This document shows, piece after piece, positions 36,899-46,721 of a DNA stretch of 64,000 nucleotides (position 1 is its first letter; each line of letters starts with the position of its first letter). The DNA is from Stutzerimonas stutzeri (GTDB taxonomy: Bacteria > Pseudomonadota > Gammaproteobacteria > Pseudomonadales > Pseudomonadaceae), in the NCBI RefSeq assembly GCF_002890895.1, contig NZ_POUL01000003.1:124001-188000 (forward strand), in the 5' to 3' direction. The translations under genes and the position numbers were made by a program. The notes below the pieces were generated by a model, which was given only the letters and a program-made list of their open reading frames with translations, had not been told where the DNA came from and did no database searches.

Positions 36899-39040
36899 AT
36901 GGCGTGGTCGCAACCCCAATCTCAGCCTCGGACCCGTACATTGTTGGTCGTCGATGATCGCGAAGCGAACCTGGTGGCCATGGAGGCCTTGCTCGGCGAC
37001 GGTGACTGGCAGGTCCATACGGTTAATTCTGGCGAAGCCGCACTTCAGGCCCTGCTCGACCTGGATGTCGAGCTGGTGCTGCTGGATGTGCAGATGCCCG
37101 GCATGGATGGGTTCGAAGTGGCGCGCCTGATGCGCGGCAGTCCGCACTCGCGCTACACGCCGATCATCTTTGTCTCGGCCATCGCGCACACCCGTGAGTC
37201 GGTACTGCGAGGTTACGCCACGGGTGCGGTTGATTTCATTCTCAAGCCGTTCGATCCGCAGGTGCTCAAGCACAAGATCAATACGCTGCTCAGTCATGAG
37301 CACAATCGGCGTGACTTGCAGGTCCTCAGCCAGCAGCTCGACAGTGCCCGCGCGTTCAACGCATCGGTGCTGAGCAATGCCGCCGAAGGAATTCTGGTGG
37401 TGGGTGAGGACGGTTTCATCAACTTCGCCAACCCGGCGATTGCCAAAATGCTGCACACCAGTGTCGACGATCTGCAGGGGACCGCACTGATCAAGCATCT
37501 GGCGTCGCCGCAGATGCCTCAGTCCTGGCGCGACACCGATTTCTACCAGCATTGGCGTAGCGGCAGCACCTACCGTCTTCATGAAGCGCAGCTGTTCACC
37601 GCCAACGGCGACACGCTGCCCGTGGCCTTGTCGTCATCGCCATTGCCTCGTCAGCAGCGCTCAATGGTTGTCATCGCCCTGGATATGTCCGTGGTGCGCA
37701 GTCTTCACGTGCAGCTGGAGACCCAGGCGGTAACCGACTCGCTGACCGGCCTGCTCAACAGACGTGGCTTTCATCAGGCACTGGATTCGGCGCTGGCGAG
37801 GGTCGACCGGAACGGCAAACGCATGGCCATCCTCTACATCGATCTCGATGGCTTCAAGCGCATCAACGATTCGCTGGGCCACGATGCCGGTGACGAGATC
37901 CTCTGTCGCGTGGCGCGCGTGCTCGAGGCCTGCATGCGGCCCTACGACATCATTGCGCGGATGGGCGGAGACGAATTCACCGCGCTGCTGGACTCGCTGG
38001 ACCACCCGGAAGATGCCGCCAAGGTCGCCGAGAAGCTCATTGAGCTGATTTCGGTTCGACATACCATCGAAGGGACCGACGTGACGCTCGGCGCCAGTAT
38101 CGGCATCGCGCATTTCCCGGATTGCGGCCAGAGCGTCGAGGAGCTGCTTCGCTCGGCCGATATGGCCATGTACGAGGCCAAACGCAACGGTCGGCAGCAA
38201 TATCGCTTCTTCTCCGGTGAGATGAATGGGCGGGCCCATGCGCGCCTGATGATGGAAGAGAATTTGCGCAGCACCATCGAGCGCAATGGTTTCGCCTTGG
38301 CTTACCAGCCACAGGTCGTGCTTGAGACAGGCGAGTTGCGAGGCTTCGAGGCCTTGCTGCGCTGGAATTACGCGGGGCGCGGTGCGGTCGAGCCGAGTGT
38401 GTTCATCCCCTTGCTGGAAGAGACCCGGCTGATTGATCGGGTCGGCGAGTGGGCACTGCGTGAGGGGCTGGCTCAGTGCCGCGACTGGCGTGAGCGATTC
38501 GGTGACAAGCTGGTGCTGAGCTTCAACGTCAGCCCGGTGCAGTTCGGCCGGGCCGGATTGATCGACGAGTTGCGACGCCTGCTCGATGAGTATCAGCTAG
38601 ATCCTCGCCAGTTGGAGCTGGAGGTCACCGAAGGCGCACTGATGCAGGATCTGGAGCAAAGCTGCGACAAGCTTCGGCAGTTGCGTGAGCTGGGCGTGAG
38701 GGTGGCGGTGGATGACTTCGGCACCGGTTACTCATCGCTTGCCTACCTGCGCCATTTCGATCTGGATACGCTGAAGATCGACCGCCTGTTTATTGCCAAT
38801 ATGCTTGATTCGCCACGCGATGCCGCGGTGGTCAGCACCATTATCGATCTGGGCCGAAATCTGGGGCTGGAGGTGATCGCCGAAGGCGTTGAAACCCTGG
38901 CTCAGCGTGAGTGGCTGATCGCCCACGACTGCCAGGTGATGCAGGGTTTTCTGGTCGCGCCAGGACTGGCCGTAGAGGACGCGTTGGAATTTCCGCGGTC
39001 AATCGACTGGCTACAGCTGGAACATCGACAGGCCGACTAG
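36899..39040 (+). CDS. Response regulator REC-PAS-GGDEF-EAL, bifunctional c-di-GMP type
   Basis: 713 residues. The N-terminal receiver (LVVDDREANL, LLDVQMPGMDG, LKPF) is followed by a PAS-like region (about 150-270), a GGDEF domain with intact MGGDEF and I-site RPYD five residues before it, and an EAL domain with EALLRW and DDFGTGYSS. Both synthesis and hydrolysis motifs are preserved, so it could be bifunctional. Its receiver is probably phosphorylated by the hybrid kinase immediately upstream. GGGAG lies eight bases before the ATG. Confidence 0.93.
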   Translation: MAWSQPQSQPRTRTLLVVDDREANLVAMEALLGDGDWQVHTVNSGEAALQALLDLDVELVLLDVQMPGMDGFEVARLMRGSPHSRYTPIIFVSAIAHTRESVLRGYATGAVDFILKPFDPQVLKHKINTLLSHEHNRRDLQVLSQQLDSARAFNASVLSNAAEGILVVGEDGFINFANPAIAKMLHTSVDDLQGTALIKHLASPQMPQSWRDTDFYQHWRSGSTYRLHEAQLFTANGDTLPVALSSSPLPRQQRSMVVIALDMSVVRSLHVQLETQAVTDSLTGLLNRRGFHQALDSALARVDRNGKRMAILYIDLDGFKRINDSLGHDAGDEILCRVARVLEACMRPYDIIARMGGDEFTALLDSLDHPEDAAKVAEKLIELISVRHTIEGTDVTLGASIGIAHFPDCGQSVEELLRSADMAMYEAKRNGRQQYRFFSGEMNGRAHARLMMEENLRSTIERNGFALAYQPQVVLETGELRGFEALLRWNYAGRGAVEPSVFIPLLEETRLIDRVGEWALREGLAQCRDWRERFGDKLVLSFNVSPVQFGRAGLIDELRRLLDEYQLDPRQLELEVTEGALMQDLEQSCDKLRQLRELGVRVAVDDFGTGYSSLAYLRHFDLDTLKIDRLFIANMLDSPRDAAVVSTIIDLGRNLGLEVIAEGVETLAQREWLIAHDCQVMQGFLVAPGLAVEDALEFPRSIDWLQLEHRQAD

Positions 39041-39055
39041 TGTCGGCCGGTCGGG

Positions 39056-39976
39056 TTAGCCTGAAGCGCCATCGCGAGGCGGGTATTGCCGGTGTAGCTT
39101 TTCGAGTTCGGCATCCTTGTCGCTCCAGAGCTCATTGACCCACTCCTGAAAGCTCAGCCGGTAGGCCTCGTCCTGATCGTAGCTGCGGTGCAGGAACTCG
39201 GCAGGGATCGGCTGCGTGCCAATGCGCATGACGACTTGACCTATCCGACCGCAGAGCAGGTCCCAGAAGCTGGGATTGCCGCCCGGGTAGTGGATGGTCA
39301 CGTTGACTAGCGAAGTCAATTGCTCGCCCATGGCATCGATCACGAAGGCTATGCCGCCGGCCCTGGGTTTGAGCAGGTAACGGTAGGGCGATGCCTGCTC
39401 AGTGTGCTTGTCCTCGGTGAAGCGAGTGCCTTCAAGGAAGTTGAACACCGACACCGGGTTGGTCCGGTAGCGCTCGCAGGCCTTGCGGGTGGTCGCCAGG
39501 TCCTCGCCGCGCTTTTCCGGGTACTTTGTCAGGTACTCCTTGCTGAAGCGTTTCATGAAGGGAAACTCCAGCGCCCACCAGCACAGACCGATAACCGGCA
39601 CCCAGATCAGCTCCTGCTTGAGGAAGAACTTCAGGATCGGCATTCGCCGGTTCAGTTGGTATTGCAGCATCAGGATGTCAGCCCAGCTCTGGTGATTGCT
39701 GGTAACCAGATAAGAGTGCTGCAGGTCGACCTTGTCGAGTCCCTGTACGTCCCACTCGGTGCGGCGCACCTGGTCCATCCAGAAGCTGTTGACCGCCATC
39801 CAGGACTCGGCGATCCAGTGCATGCCAAAGCGCAATGCTCGCTGGATACGCGGGATGGGCAATGCCAGCTTGAGCAGTGATAGCGCAAAGAGCGGCCAGC
39901 ACCAGAAGAGGGTATTCAATGCCAGTGTCAGGCCGGCCAGGACGCCCCGGAGCGGGGCAGGAAGGACGCTCAGCAT
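39056..39976 (-). CDS. Acyltransferase, PlsC-like (YihG type)
   Basis: A 306-residue membrane protein. An N-terminal hydrophobic region (about 10-42) is followed by the acyltransferase domain with HX4D in NHQSWAD and the second motif EGTRF. These fit lysophosphatidate acyltransferases such as E. coli YihG. It converges with the GGDEF-EAL gene, whose stop lies 15 bases away. Confidence 0.87.
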   Translation of the reverse strand: MLSVLPAPLRGVLAGLTLALNTLFWCWPLFALSLLKLALPIPRIQRALRFGMHWIAESWMAVNSFWMDQVRRTEWDVQGLDKVDLQHSYLVTSNHQSWADILMLQYQLNRRMPILKFFLKQELIWVPVIGLCWWALEFPFMKRFSKEYLTKYPEKRGEDLATTRKACERYRTNPVSVFNFLEGTRFTEDKHTEQASPYRYLLKPRAGGIAFVIDAMGEQLTSLVNVTIHYPGGNPSFWDLLCGRIGQVVMRIGTQPIPAEFLHRSYDQDEAYRLSFQEWVNELWSDKDAELEKLHRQYPPRDGASG

Positions 39977-40068
39977 CGATTGGGTCTTATGTCCGTCAAT
40001 AAAGGCGGCAAGAGTACCGATTGCGGGCTGAACTGCAAGGCCAAAAAGTAGTGCTAGAGATTGCGAAG

Positions 40069-40090
40069 CGCCCGGCCAGCTGGCCGGGCG
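40069..40090 (-). terminator. Perfect hairpin after pta, possible terminator
   Basis: CGCCCGGCCAG and its complement CTGGCCGGGCG meet without a loop spacer, just past the pta stop. No T run follows on the minus strand, so it may act as an RNA 3' end stabiliser more than an intrinsic terminator. Confidence 0.45.
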
Positions 40091-40100
40091 CGAGGTGCCA

Positions 40101-42197
40101 TCAGGCCTTTTGGTTATCGGCCTGCAAAGCGGTCAGCGCGATGGTGAACACGATGTCGTCTACCAGAGCACCGCGGGACAGGTCATTGACCGGCTTGCGC
40201 AGACCCTGCAGCATCGGGCCGACGCTGATCACGTTGGCACTGCGTTGAACCGCCTTGTAGGTCGTATTACCCGTGTTGAGGTCAGGGAAGATAAACACCG
40301 TAGCCTGACCGGCGACCAGGCTGTTGGGCGCCTTTTGCTTGCCGACGCTGGCGACCGACGCAGCGTCGTACTGCAGCGGACCGTCGATTGGCAGGCTGGG
40401 GGCGCGCTCCTGGGCGATGCGAGTGGCTTCAGCAACCTTTTCCACCTCGGCGCCGCTGCCGGACGTGCCGGTGGAATAACTGATCATCGCCACGCGTGGG
40501 TTTACGCCCAAGGCGACTGCAGATTCGGCGCTCTGCAGGGCGATCTCCGCCAGCTCGGTGGCGTTCGGGTTCGGATTCACCGCGCAGTCACCGTAGACCA
40601 GTACCTGATCCGGCAGCAGCATGAAGAACACCGAAGAAACCAGGCTGTAGCCAGGTGCAGTCTTGATCAGCTGCAATGCCGGGCGGATGGTATTGGCAGT
40701 GGTGTGCACGGCGCCGGAAACCAGGCCGTCCACTTCGTCGAGCGCCAGCATCATGGTGCCAAGTACCACGGTGTCTTTGAGCTGCTCACGCGCATCGTCC
40801 GGAGTCAGGCCCTTGGCCTTGCGCATTTCGCACATCGGCTCGACGTACTGGTTGATGATCAGTTCAGGGTCGAGAATTTCCAGGCTTGCCGGCAGCTGGA
40901 TGCCTTGCTCGCGCGCAACGGCTTGGACTTCTTCCGGCTTGGCCAGCAGCACGCAGCGCGCTATGCCACGTTCCTGACAGATGGCTGCGGCGCGAATGGT
41001 GCGAGGCTCGTTGCCTTCCGGCAGAACGATGCGCTTGTTTGCCTGCTGGGCGCGCTTGACCAGCTGGTAGCGAAATGCCGGTGGCGACAGTCGCAATTCG
41101 CTGCGCGGCACGCTGAGGCGGGTATGCAGGAGTTCGGGTTGCAGGTGCTGCGCGATGAAGTCGGTAACCTGGCTGGCGCGCTCGATGTCGTCCGCTGGGG
41201 TCTCCTTGTTCAGCCCGAAGAGATTGGTTGCCGTATCGTAGGAACCTGTCTGCACGGTCATCACCGGCAAGCCGCCATCGAGCGCTGCTTTGCACAGCTC
41301 GAGAATGCGCGGGTCCGGGGCAAAATCGCTGCAGAGCAACAAACCTGCGAGTTTGACGCCGTTGAGCGAAGCCAGGCTCGCGGCCAGAATGATGTCGTCG
41401 CGGTCGCCCGGGGTGACCACCAGAACGCCTGGCTGCAGGAGCTGCACCGTATTGGGGACGGCGCGGGCGCAGAGTACGATCTTGTCGACGCGACGCTGCT
41501 CCGCTTCACCGGCATGAAGCACCTTGGCGTCGAGCAGTTCGGCGATGTCGCGCGTCCGCAAAGCGTTGAGTTTGTCGGCGAAAGGAATTGCGCCAAGCAG
41601 CTGGAAATCTGCAGTGCCCAGCAGGGGCAGCTGCGCCTTGAGGCCGTCGATGAAGGCGGGCGCGCCGTCGTCACCCTTGACCTTGTTGAGAATCACGCCC
41701 AGCACTTTCGGGTCCTTGGCGCCACCGAACAGTTGGGCCTGGATCTCGATGCGCTCGGCCAGACGCTTGAGCGTGTCACTGCCTTGCGCTGCAATCAGAA
41801 TGACATCCGCGTCCAGGCTTTTCGCCAGATGGGTGTTGATTCTTGACGTGTGGTTGAACTCACGCGTCGGCACCATGCCTTCGACAATGACCACGTCCTT
41901 GCCCGCGGCAACCTCCTGATAGCGGCTGACCACGTCCTCGAGCAGCAGGTCGAGTTCGCCATCGGCCAGCTGACGCTCGACCTGCTCCAATGGCAACGGC
42001 TCGGGCGACAGGATATTCAGGGTGCGTTCTACCAGAACGCAAGAGCGTTCACGGCCTTGATCGTGGGGGAAGGGCTGGGCGATGGGCTTGAAGAAGCCAA
42101 CCTTCAACCCGGCGCGCTGGAGTGCGCTGATCAGGCCGAGGCTGATGGAGTTGAGGCCGCCGCCAAAACCGCAGGGGGCGAGGAATAAGGTATGCAT
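40101..42197 (-). CDS. pta: Phosphate acetyltransferase, long form
   Basis: A 698-residue enzyme interconverting acetyl-CoA and acetyl phosphate. The long form is clear: an N-terminal P-loop-like domain (TLFLAPCGFGGGLNS, with DRTGG-type region following) and a C-terminal catalytic domain (PEGNEPRTIRAA, GSAVHTTANTIRPALQ, MISYSTGTSGSG). AGGAGA sits six bases before the ATG. It follows ackA on the same strand after 100 bases with a hairpin. Confidence 0.96.
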   Translation of the reverse strand: MHTLFLAPCGFGGGLNSISLGLISALQRAGLKVGFFKPIAQPFPHDQGRERSCVLVERTLNILSPEPLPLEQVERQLADGELDLLLEDVVSRYQEVAAGKDVVIVEGMVPTREFNHTSRINTHLAKSLDADVILIAAQGSDTLKRLAERIEIQAQLFGGAKDPKVLGVILNKVKGDDGAPAFIDGLKAQLPLLGTADFQLLGAIPFADKLNALRTRDIAELLDAKVLHAGEAEQRRVDKIVLCARAVPNTVQLLQPGVLVVTPGDRDDIILAASLASLNGVKLAGLLLCSDFAPDPRILELCKAALDGGLPVMTVQTGSYDTATNLFGLNKETPADDIERASQVTDFIAQHLQPELLHTRLSVPRSELRLSPPAFRYQLVKRAQQANKRIVLPEGNEPRTIRAAAICQERGIARCVLLAKPEEVQAVAREQGIQLPASLEILDPELIINQYVEPMCEMRKAKGLTPDDAREQLKDTVVLGTMMLALDEVDGLVSGAVHTTANTIRPALQLIKTAPGYSLVSSVFFMLLPDQVLVYGDCAVNPNPNATELAEIALQSAESAVALGVNPRVAMISYSTGTSGSGAEVEKVAEATRIAQERAPSLPIDGPLQYDAASVASVGKQKAPNSLVAGQATVFIFPDLNTGNTTYKAVQRSANVISVGPMLQGLRKPVNDLSRGALVDDIVFTIALTALQADNQKA

Positions 42198-42237
42198 GAT
42201 GATCTCCTATCGGGCGAAGGGCGATGCCAAGTAGACG

Positions 42238-42271
42238 AAACCCGACGCCGTTTGCGGTCGTCGGGTTCGTT
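42238..42271 (-). terminator. Intercistronic hairpin between ackA and pta
   Basis: ACGAACCCGACG-type and CGTCGGGTTTCGT arms (one bulged base) pair around a short loop; on the minus strand it is followed by TTTCGTCTACTT. It could attenuate pta or protect the ackA mRNA end. Function is inference. Confidence 0.4.
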
Positions 42272-42297
42272 CAGTGCGTCTAACCGTCGGCGCGCTA

Positions 42298-43485
42298 TCA
42301 GGCGTCGAGCAGCGCCAGTGTGTCCAGCGCGATTTGACGTTCTTCGTTAGTCGGTACCACCAGCACGCGGGGGCTGCCTGCCGCCTGGATTTCCCCGCCG
42401 ACACCCCGCGTGCAGCGTGCGTTGGCGTCTTCGTCCAGCTTGAAGTTGAACAGTTTCAGGTGTTCGAGGGTGCGGGTGCGCACAGCCGTCGAGTTCTCAC
42501 CGATGCCGCCGGTGAAAATCAGTCCGTCGAGTTTCGGCAGCGCGCAGGCCATGCTTGCCAGGGACTTGGCCAGGCGGTAGCAGAAGACTTCGAACGCCAG
42601 GGTGGCGCCGGGATGCCCAGCAACCCGGGCTTCCTGCAGCGTGCGCAGGTCATTGGACAGTCCGGACAGACCTTTCAGGCCGCTGTCGTGATTGAGCATG
42701 CGATCGATCTGCTCCAGGCTCCAGCCCAGGGTGCGGTTCAGGTAGCTGTGCAGGTTAGGGTCGACATCACCGCTACGAGTGCCCATTACCAGGCCTTCCA
42801 GCGGGGTCAGGCCCATGCTGGTGTCACGGCTTTCGCCATTGACGATGGCGCAGGTCGAGCACCCGTTGCCCAGGTGAGCCGTCAGCCAGCAGCTGTCATC
42901 GACCGGAAGTCCGGTCATCTCGGCGGCACGCTTGCTGACGTAGTTGTGGCTGGTGCCGTGGAAACCGTAGCGGCGGACGCTGTGTTCCTTGTAAAGGAAT
43001 TCCGGCACGGCGTAGCGGAACGCATGCTCCGGCATGGTCTGGTGGAAAGCGGTGTCGAACACGCTGACCTGCGGCAGACCCGGGAACAGGGCCATCGCTG
43101 CATCAATTCCGACCAGGTTGGCCGGGTTGTGCAGTGGCGCCAGCTGCGCGCTGTCGCGAATTGCCTTGAGCACCGGCTCGTCAATCAGGCTGGAGCCGGT
43201 GAAGTGTTCGCCACCATGGACCACACGATGGCCGATCCCGTCCAGCTTGCCGCCTGCGGCCTCTTGAGCCACCGGCAGGAGTTTTTCGAGTGCGGCACGG
43301 TGATCGGCACCCGGAATGTTCAGGCTCTGCTTGGTGTCCCCCAGCTGCCAGTGCACGACGGCTTCCGGGGTGCCGAGACGTTCGGCCAGGCCCTGCAGGG
43401 GGAAAGTCGCTTGGGCTTCGTTGACCAGCGCGAATTTGATCGACGAGCTGCCGCAGTTAATCACCAGGATGTTTCGAGCTGACAT
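42298..43485 (-). CDS. ackA: Acetate kinase
   Basis: A 395-residue member of the ASKHA superfamily that transfers phosphate between acetyl phosphate and ADP. The family signatures [16 protein letters not shown] at the N terminus and [13 protein letters not shown] are present, as well as FTGGIGENS near the end. AAGGAG precedes the ATG by six bases. With pta it forms the acetate overflow/assimilation module. Confidence 0.97.
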   Translation of the reverse strand: MSARNILVINCGSSSIKFALVNEAQATFPLQGLAERLGTPEAVVHWQLGDTKQSLNIPGADHRAALEKLLPVAQEAAGGKLDGIGHRVVHGGEHFTGSSLIDEPVLKAIRDSAQLAPLHNPANLVGIDAAMALFPGLPQVSVFDTAFHQTMPEHAFRYAVPEFLYKEHSVRRYGFHGTSHNYVSKRAAEMTGLPVDDSCWLTAHLGNGCSTCAIVNGESRDTSMGLTPLEGLVMGTRSGDVDPNLHSYLNRTLGWSLEQIDRMLNHDSGLKGLSGLSNDLRTLQEARVAGHPGATLAFEVFCYRLAKSLASMACALPKLDGLIFTGGIGENSTAVRTRTLEHLKLFNFKLDEDANARCTRGVGGEIQAAGSPRVLVVPTNEERQIALDTLALLDA

Positions 43486-43725
43486 CGGTGCTCCTTGGAT
43501 GCGAAATTAATTGTTGAAATAGGTCGCCTACATTTACAGGCGTGAATTCTTGCACACCTGATGGGGCAGCGATGCTCTCCAAAGGTTGTATTTGGTAGCG
43601 TCCTACGCATGACTTCAGGCTGTTTTTGCTTGCTGCCGATGGTCCCCTAAATCGTGCGGCGGTTCGCAATCAATGCAGGTCGCGGTTAGACTTTGCCTTA
43701 CATCCCTCAACAAAGGTTTCGCCTC

Positions 43726-44211
43726 ATGCAGATTGCCGCTAACAAGGCTGTGTCAATCGACTACACACTCACCAACGATGCGGGTGAAGTGATCGACAGC
43801 TCGGCCGGCGGCGCGCCGCTGGTCTATTTGCACGGTTCGGGCAACATCATTGCCGGTTTGGAAAAAGCCCTGGAGGGCAAGCAGGGTGGTGACGAGGTGA
43901 AGGTCTCCATCGAGCCGCAGGATGCCTATGGCGAGTACAGCCCGGAGCTGGTCGCTACGCTTAATCGTGCGATGTTCGAAGGCGTCGATGAACTGGAGGT
44001 GGGCATGCAGTTCCATGCGTCCGGCCCGGACGGCGGCATGCAGATCGTCACCATTCGTGATGTCGAAGGCGACGATGTGATCGTCGACGGTAACCACCCT
44101 CTGGCCGGTCAGCGCCTCAACTTTGAAGTGAAGATTGTTGATGTACGTGAAGCCAGCGACGAAGAAATCGCTCACGGCCATGTGCATGGTGAAGGTGGTC
44201 ACCAACACTGA
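43726..44211 (+). CDS. slyD: FKBP-type peptidyl-prolyl isomerase SlyD
   Basis: A 161-residue FKBP with an inserted flap domain (about 68-120) and the FKBP core motifs VIDSSAGGAPLVYLHG and GLEKALEGKQGG. The C terminus is histidine-rich (HGHVHGEGGHQH), typical of nickel-binding SlyD tails, though shorter than in E. coli. Divergent from ackA. An AAAGG lies upstream of the ATG. Confidence 0.92.
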   Translation: MQIAANKAVSIDYTLTNDAGEVIDSSAGGAPLVYLHGSGNIIAGLEKALEGKQGGDEVKVSIEPQDAYGEYSPELVATLNRAMFEGVDELEVGMQFHASGPDGGMQIVTIRDVEGDDVIVDGNHPLAGQRLNFEVKIVDVREASDEEIAHGHVHGEGGHQH

Positions 44212-44262
44212 TTGGCGCCCGCAGGCGGCTGGTCAGCGAAAGCCCGATTCGATCGGGCCATG

Positions 44263-44294
44263 GAAGCGCTTCGGTTCTGCCGGAGCGCTTTTTT
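44263..44294 (+). terminator. Terminator after slyD
   Basis: AAGCGCTTCGG / CCGGAGCGCTT with a TTTTTT tail, 50 bases after the slyD stop and just before the glutathione peroxidase gene. Confidence 0.85.
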
Positions 44295-44312
44295 ACTCTG
44301 GAGTAGAGACAC

Positions 44313-44795
44313 ATGAGCGCGTTTCACGAGTTGGTTCTGCCCGGCCTTGCGGGCCAGGAACTTCCCCTGGCGCCGTTGAAATCCCAGGTGACACTGGTGG
44401 TCAATGTGGCTTCCGAGTGCGGTCTCACGCCTCAATATGCAGGTCTGCAAGCACTGCATGAACGTTATCAGGATCGGGGTTTCGGCGTGCTGGGCATTCC
44501 CTGCAACCAGTTCGCCGCTCAGGAGCCGGGCGGCGACGCGGACATCCTGAAATTCTGTGATGAGAACTACGGCATCACGTTTCCGATCAGCAGCAAGCTC
44601 GAGGTCAATGGCTCGCAGCGTCACCCGTTGTATCGCCTGTTGGCGGGCGAGGGCGCTGACTTCCCTGGCGATATCAGCTGGAATTTCGAGAAGTTTCTGG
44701 TGGGCAAAGACGGACGCGTGTTGGCGCGCTTCTCCCCGCGCACGGCGCCGGATGATCCAGCGCTGATCCAGGCCATCGAAAGCGCGCTCGCCTGA
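44313..44795 (+). CDS. Glutathione peroxidase family protein (Cys type)
   Basis: A 160-residue thiol peroxidase. The peroxidatic Cys36 lies in NVASECGLTPQ, the second motif GIPCNQFAAQEPG supplies the Gln, and SWNFEKFLV supplies the Trp/Asn of the tetrad. Bacterial relatives such as BtuE reduce hydroperoxides, often using thioredoxin. A TGGAG site precedes the ATG. Confidence 0.93.
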   Translation: MSAFHELVLPGLAGQELPLAPLKSQVTLVVNVASECGLTPQYAGLQALHERYQDRGFGVLGIPCNQFAAQEPGGDADILKFCDENYGITFPISSKLEVNGSQRHPLYRLLAGEGADFPGDISWNFEKFLVGKDGRVLARFSPRTAPDDPALIQAIESALA

Positions 44796-44907
44796 GCGCG
44801 CCATCTCCGTTCAGGGTTGTTTGGCGTTCGCTGACCGCTCTTCTGAAAAAGCACCATCGCGACAGAACTGCACGGCAATAAGCGCCGTGGATGATGGTGT
44901 TCGTCCT

Positions 44908-44919
44908 AGACGACCGGTC
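44908..44919. promoter_or_regulatory. NemR-like operator, copy 1
   Basis: AGACGACCGGTC, containing the palindrome GACCGGTC, ends 15 bases before the regulator start. The same 12 bases recur before the oxidoreductase gene. Confidence 0.65.
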
Positions 44920-44933
44920 ATATGCTCGTCGTC

Positions 44934-45530
44934 ATGAGCAACCAAGCCCGCAACGACAAGCGTGACCTGATCCTGGCCAAAGGGGCTCAGGTGATGACTC
45001 GTCGTGGTTATCACGGCACCGGCGTGTTGGAGATCGTCCAGGCAGCCGGCATCCCCAAAGGGTCCTTCTACCACTACTTCGCCAGCAAGGAAGATTTCGC
45101 CCTGCAGGCGCTTGAGCATCTTTATCAACCGCGGCTTGAGCGTTATCAGGCAGCGCTGCTCGATGCTCGGCAGAGCCCGCGGGCACGGGTTCTCGGGTAC
45201 TACGCTGAGGTTGTGGCTCATTTTTCGCGGCAGGAATGTCCCGAGTATCACTGTTTCATCGGCAGTTTGAGCTTTGAGATGGCCGAGCTTTCGCAGCCCA
45301 TCGGCCAGCAGGTCGAGGCGATCCTGATGCGTTCGGTCCAGCTGTTGGCGAGCTGCCTTGAGCAGGCGCGCGCAGCCGGTGAGGTCGATGCCGACACCGA
45401 CTGCCTGGCGCTGGCTGAATTCATCGGCAATGCCTGGGAAGGCGCCTTGCTGCGTATGAAGGTGGGCCGCAGCGTAGCGCCATTGAGCATATTTTTGACC
45501 CAGCTGGAGCGTCTGCTGACGCCCCGCTGA
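44934..45530 (+). CDS. TetR-family repressor, NemR/AcuR-like
   Basis: A 198-residue regulator. The N-terminal helix-turn-helix reads TGVLEIVQAAGIPKGSFYHYFASKE, a strong TetR signature. Several cysteines follow, including those in RQECPEYHCFIG, as in redox/electrophile sensors of the NemR group. It lies just before an old-yellow-enzyme gene, the usual NemR arrangement, and the two genes share a 12-bp operator sequence. Start at ATG 44934; another ATG four codons earlier overlaps the operator. Confidence 0.87.
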   Translation: MSNQARNDKRDLILAKGAQVMTRRGYHGTGVLEIVQAAGIPKGSFYHYFASKEDFALQALEHLYQPRLERYQAALLDARQSPRARVLGYYAEVVAHFSRQECPEYHCFIGSLSFEMAELSQPIGQQVEAILMRSVQLLASCLEQARAAGEVDADTDCLALAEFIGNAWEGALLRMKVGRSVAPLSIFLTQLERLLTPR

Positions 45531-45549
45531 TTTTTTTTGGCGATCGGCG

Positions 45550-45561
45550 AGACGACCGGTC
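45550..45561. promoter_or_regulatory. NemR-like operator, copy 2
   Basis: An identical AGACGACCGGTC 29 bases before the oxidoreductase ATG. Confidence 0.65.
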
Positions 45562-45590
45562 GCTTTTGCTTCAAGCCAAAGGAGACAGCA

Positions 45591-46700
45591 ATGACCGCAG
45601 CCGTGAACGCCCTGTTCCAACCCTTCCAACTCGGCAGCTTGCAACTGCCGACCCGTGTCGTGATGGCGCCGATGACCCGTTCTTTCTCGCCCAACGGCGT
45701 GCCAACCGCGGACGTCGTCGAGTACTACCGCCGTCGTGCCGCGTCGGGTGTAGGGCTGATCATCACCGAGGGCACCACGGTCGGGCACAAGGCCTCCAAT
45801 GGCTATCCGCAGGTGCCGCGCTTCTACGGCGAAGCTCCGCTGGCCGGCTGGAAGGCCGTGGTCGATGCCGTACACGCCGAAGGCGGGAAGATCGTTCCGC
45901 AGCTATGGCACGTGGGCAATGTTCGCCACGTGGGAACCGAGCCGGAGCCGGAAGTGCCGGGTTATGGCCCGATGGAGAAGCTTAAGGATGGCCAGGTGGT
46001 TGTGCACGGCATGACCAAACAGGACATTCAGGACGTGATCGCGGCCTTTGCTCAGGCCGCCAAAGATGCCCAGACCATCGGTATGGATGGTGTCGAGATC
46101 CACGGTGCGCACGGCTACCTGGTTGATCAGTTCTTCTGGGAAGGAAGCAACCAGCGCACCGACGAATACGGTGGCAGTCTGGCCAATCGCTCGCGCTTCG
46201 CCATCGAGCTGATCGAGGCGGTACGTGCCGCGGTAGGTCCGGATTTTCCGATTATCTTCCGCTTTTCCCAATGGAAGCAGCAGGACTACACCGCGCGCCT
46301 GGTCACCACGCCCGAGGCGCTGGGCGAATTTCTCGAGCCGCTGTCTGCAGCAGGCGTGGACATCTTCCATTGCTCGACGCGCCGGTTCTGGGAGCCAGAG
46401 TTCGAAGGTTCAGAGCTCAATCTTGCTGGCTGGACCCGTCAACTGACTGGAAAACCCACCATTACCGTCGGCAGCGTGGGGCTTGATGGCGAATTTCTGC
46501 AGTTCATGGTCAAGACTGACAAAGTGGCGCAGCCGGCCAATATCGAAGGCTTGCTGGAGCGTCTGAACAAGCAGGAGTTCGATCTGGTCGCAGTAGGGCG
46601 CGCGCTCATCTGCGATCCGGACTGGGCGTTGAAAGTGAAGGAAGGGCGTATGCAGGACATCCTGCCCTTTAGCCGTGAAGCGTTGAAGACGCTGGCCTGA
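45591..46700 (+). CDS. Old yellow enzyme family alkene reductase (NemA-like)
   Basis: A 369-residue FMN-dependent ene-reductase. The signature HGAHGYLVDQFFWEGSNQRTDEYGGS region (start of the motif near residue 180) contains the substrate-binding pair and the catalytic Tyr. VMAPMTRS near the N terminus binds FMN. A strong AAAGGAG precedes the ATG. Under probable control of the adjacent repressor, it would reduce electrophilic alkenes or N-ethylmaleimide-like compounds. Ends at a terminator. Confidence 0.93.
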   Translation: MTAAVNALFQPFQLGSLQLPTRVVMAPMTRSFSPNGVPTADVVEYYRRRAASGVGLIITEGTTVGHKASNGYPQVPRFYGEAPLAGWKAVVDAVHAEGGKIVPQLWHVGNVRHVGTEPEPEVPGYGPMEKLKDGQVVVHGMTKQDIQDVIAAFAQAAKDAQTIGMDGVEIHGAHGYLVDQFFWEGSNQRTDEYGGSLANRSRFAIELIEAVRAAVGPDFPIIFRFSQWKQQDYTARLVTTPEALGEFLEPLSAAGVDIFHCSTRRFWEPEFEGSELNLAGWTRQLTGKPTITVGSVGLDGEFLQFMVKTDKVAQPANIEGLLERLNKQEFDLVAVGRALICDPDWALKVKEGRMQDILPFSREALKTLA

Positions 46701-46721
46701 CAGGTCACCCGACCTACAGCT

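Noticed and set aside
40095-41846. 583-codon open frame opposite pta
   Set aside because: pta is unambiguous on the other strand and the antisense frame shows no family motifs.
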